Positions 62,570 to 64,000 of a DNA stretch of 64,000 nucleotides are shown piece by piece. This stretch comes from Vibrio ishigakensis (GTDB lineage Bacteria > Pseudomonadota > Gammaproteobacteria > Enterobacterales > Vibrionaceae), in contig NZ_AP024882.1 in assembly GCF_024347675.1 (NCBI RefSeq), positions 496,001-560,000 on the forward strand, written 5' to 3'. The notes beneath the pieces were generated by a model. The model was given only the letters and a program-made list of their open reading frames with translations. It was not told the origin of the DNA and did not search any database. Both the position numbers and the translations under genes were made by a program. The first letter of the stretch is position 1. Every line of letters starts with the position of its first letter.

Positions 62570-63961
62570 TTATTCGCGCAGTGCGCTGCCCTTGGCTCTG
62601 AGCACAGGCTTCAATAGATAATCGAGAACAGTTTGTTTACCGGTAATGATGTCTACTGATGCTGTCATACCTGGGATGATTGGCAATTGACCTTCTGCTC
62701 CAAACTCGGTCTGTTCCGTACGAACGCGTACTAGGTAGAAGCTGTTGCCTTCTTCGTCTTGGATAGTATCGGCGCTGATGTGCTCTAGGATGCCTGTCAG
62801 GCCACCGTATTTAGTAAAGTCATAGGCGCTGAATTTAACTACCGCAGGAAGACCAGGGCGCAGGAAAGCGATATCTTGCGGCGCAATCTCAGCTTCAACG
62901 AGTAGGGTATCTTCGGTAGGAACGATTTCTACTAGGTCCATGCCAGGTTGGATTACGCCGCCTACGGTATTGATGTGCAGTTTCTTAATGGTGCCCGTTA
63001 CAGGAGATGTCACTACAGTACGGGTCACTCTGTCTTCAAGGCCTACACGGCTCTGATTCAATGCAGAAAGCTCATCCTGGGCTTGGTTTAGCTTTTCTTG
63101 TTGTTCTGATTGAAAGTCCAGTGCTGCATCGACACGGCTTAGTTGAGCTTCTTTAATCGCGGCATTGAGTGCAGGGATACGAGCGCGCGCTGAGTCGAGC
63201 TCACGTTTGGTGTCGTTCACTTGACGCTTTAGCTTAATGAACTCTACCTGAGGTACTATGCCCTCAGCAGCAAGCGGTGCCATAAGGTCTGTTTCTTTCT
63301 TGGCAAAATCATAGCTTTGTTGGAGGTTTCGTACTCGCCCACGTATCTCATTAAGGTCCTGTGACTTTTGTTCAACTTGTTGGTCGAGCACTCTTATTTG
63401 GTTGCGAAGGTTGTTGAGATCTTGGCGATACTCGGAGCGTTGACGTGATGCCAGTCTTGGCTGCTCTTCTTCAAAACGATCTGGATAGATGAGTTTGTCG
63501 AACGAGATAACGACGCTGTCTTTCCAGTTTCGAGCTGTCACTTCCTGTTGCACCTCTACACTGACTATCGAAGCGGTTAGTTGAAGTACTTTAGCGGTAA
63601 GGTTCAGAACCTGCTGTTCACGCTCCATGAAGTCCGATTTGAACTGGGTATCATCGATGAGTAGCAGTTGCTGACCCTTTTGGATCTGTTGACCCTCGCG
63701 AATGAGTATTTGTTTAACTAGGCCACCCTCAAGGTTCTGCACCACTTGCAGTTGGCTCGATGGAATCACCTTGCCACTGCCGACTGTCACCTTGTCTAGT
63801 TCAGCCCAATAAGCCCAACCGACGGCGGAACCGAAGAAAAGCAGAATCAGCCACAGCAACACTCTGGCGTTTGAAGGTGTATTGAGAAGCAGAGCGGCCG
63901 TCTTATCATCGACGTACTCTAATTCTGTTCTGTCTAGTTTTTTAAGTTTGTCCTGACTCAT
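62570..63961 (-). CDS. type I secretion membrane fusion protein (HlyD family)
   Basis: A 463-residue HlyD/LapC-type adaptor: TM at about 33-52 (LLWLILLFFGSAVGWAYWAE), lipoyl half-motif (VVQNLEGGLVKQILIREGQ), long coiled-coil hairpin (about 115-310) and C-terminal beta-barrel (VVKFSAYDFTKYGGLTG). ATG 63961. First gene visible of the T1SS operon; a TolC-like gene may lie further upstream. Confidence 0.9.
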   Translation of the reverse strand: MSQDKLKKLDRTELEYVDDKTAALLLNTPSNARVLLWLILLFFGSAVGWAYWAELDKVTVGSGKVIPSSQLQVVQNLEGGLVKQILIREGQQIQKGQQLLLIDDTQFKSDFMEREQQVLNLTAKVLQLTASIVSVEVQQEVTARNWKDSVVISFDKLIYPDRFEEEQPRLASRQRSEYRQDLNNLRNQIRVLDQQVEQKSQDLNEIRGRVRNLQQSYDFAKKETDLMAPLAAEGIVPQVEFIKLKRQVNDTKRELDSARARIPALNAAIKEAQLSRVDAALDFQSEQQEKLNQAQDELSALNQSRVGLEDRVTRTVVTSPVTGTIKKLHINTVGGVIQPGMDLVEIVPTEDTLLVEAEIAPQDIAFLRPGLPAVVKFSAYDFTKYGGLTGILEHISADTIQDEEGNSFYLVRVRTEQTEFGAEGQLPIIPGMTASVDIITGKQTVLDYLLKPVLRAKGSALRE

Positions 63962-64000
63962 AGGCCATCCATTTGCGCTTGAGTAGAAGAGGGTTACGGC
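63942..64000 (-). CDS. possible 3' end of an upstream gene (partial)
   Basis: An open frame on the complement runs off the right edge and stops at 63942, overlapping the HlyD start by 20 nt (ends WMAYESGQT). It could be the C-terminus of a TolC-like or adhesin gene. Too short to identify; other frames are also open here. Confidence 0.3.
   Translation of the reverse strand, partial: RNPLLLKRKWMAYESGQT

Overview
The window looks like the replication-origin region of the second chromosome of a Vibrio species. Four things show this. There is an RctB initiator gene (51986-53962, complement). Next to it is an array of six ATGATCA-type iterons at 22-23 bp spacing, with a consensus DnaA box. A ParA2/ParB2 partition operon follows (55369-57570). 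Seven copies of the palindrome TTTACAnTGTAAA, the known parS2 consensus of Vibrio chromosome 2, are scattered from 11.6 to 59.8 kb. Other gene families (KtrAB, an adenine-riboswitch-controlled add, YeeN-type YebC, fatty acid cis/trans isomerase) also fit Vibrio. I cannot name the species.

Layout. 0-5 kb: end of an AttEFGH-like ABC system, a membrane-anchored protein with 15-residue repeats, a serine hydrolase and a HisC-like aminotransferase. 5-9.5 kb: lipoprotein and an scs-type thiol-redox cluster (scsB-scsD-scsC). 9.5-18.6 kb: KtrAB potassium uptake, an S33 peptidase, a secreted repeat protein, small conserved proteins, a napGH pair without other nap genes, DUF3429, and a divergent LysR/LysE pair. 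18.8-32.6 kb: a 10-gene saccharide cluster on the complement strand, headed by a LacI regulator. It holds a binding protein, two permeases with unusual insertions, a GH65 phosphorylase, beta-phosphoglucomutase, ATPase, an OmpG-like porin, a GH32 enzyme and an amylosucrase-family GH13. It resembles the E. coli ycj-ompG cluster but ends in sucrose-type enzymes. 32.9-34.6 kb: adenine riboswitch, add and a small protein. 34.7-40.4 kb: LeuO-like regulator and a TolC-HlyD-ABC2-ABC2 exporter without an ATPase gene. 40.6-51.2 kb: BluB, envelope proteins, ankyrin protein, Cti, bactofilin/M23 pair, dehydrogenase, YebC-family protein and small proteins. 51.5-59.8 kb: origin, RctB, ParAB2, TmcA and parS2 sites. 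60.4-64 kb: a type I secretion ABC transporter and adaptor.

How the parts work together. RctB would bind the iterons, which contain Dam GATC sites, and open the AT-rich TGAT-repeat region, while ParB2 loaded at parS2 sites would segregate the origin. Extra iteron-like sites lie outside the origin; one supplies the stop codons of both rctB and its convergent neighbour. In the sugar cluster, uptake through the porin and ABC transporter would feed cytoplasmic phosphorolysis (GH65 plus beta-PGM) and cleavage of sucrose-like linkages (GH32, GH13). Near-palindromic ACGTAA-type sites before the binding-protein and lacI genes are the likely operators. Three hairpins with an identical six-base loop precede the porin gene and are the most unusual unexplained structure here.
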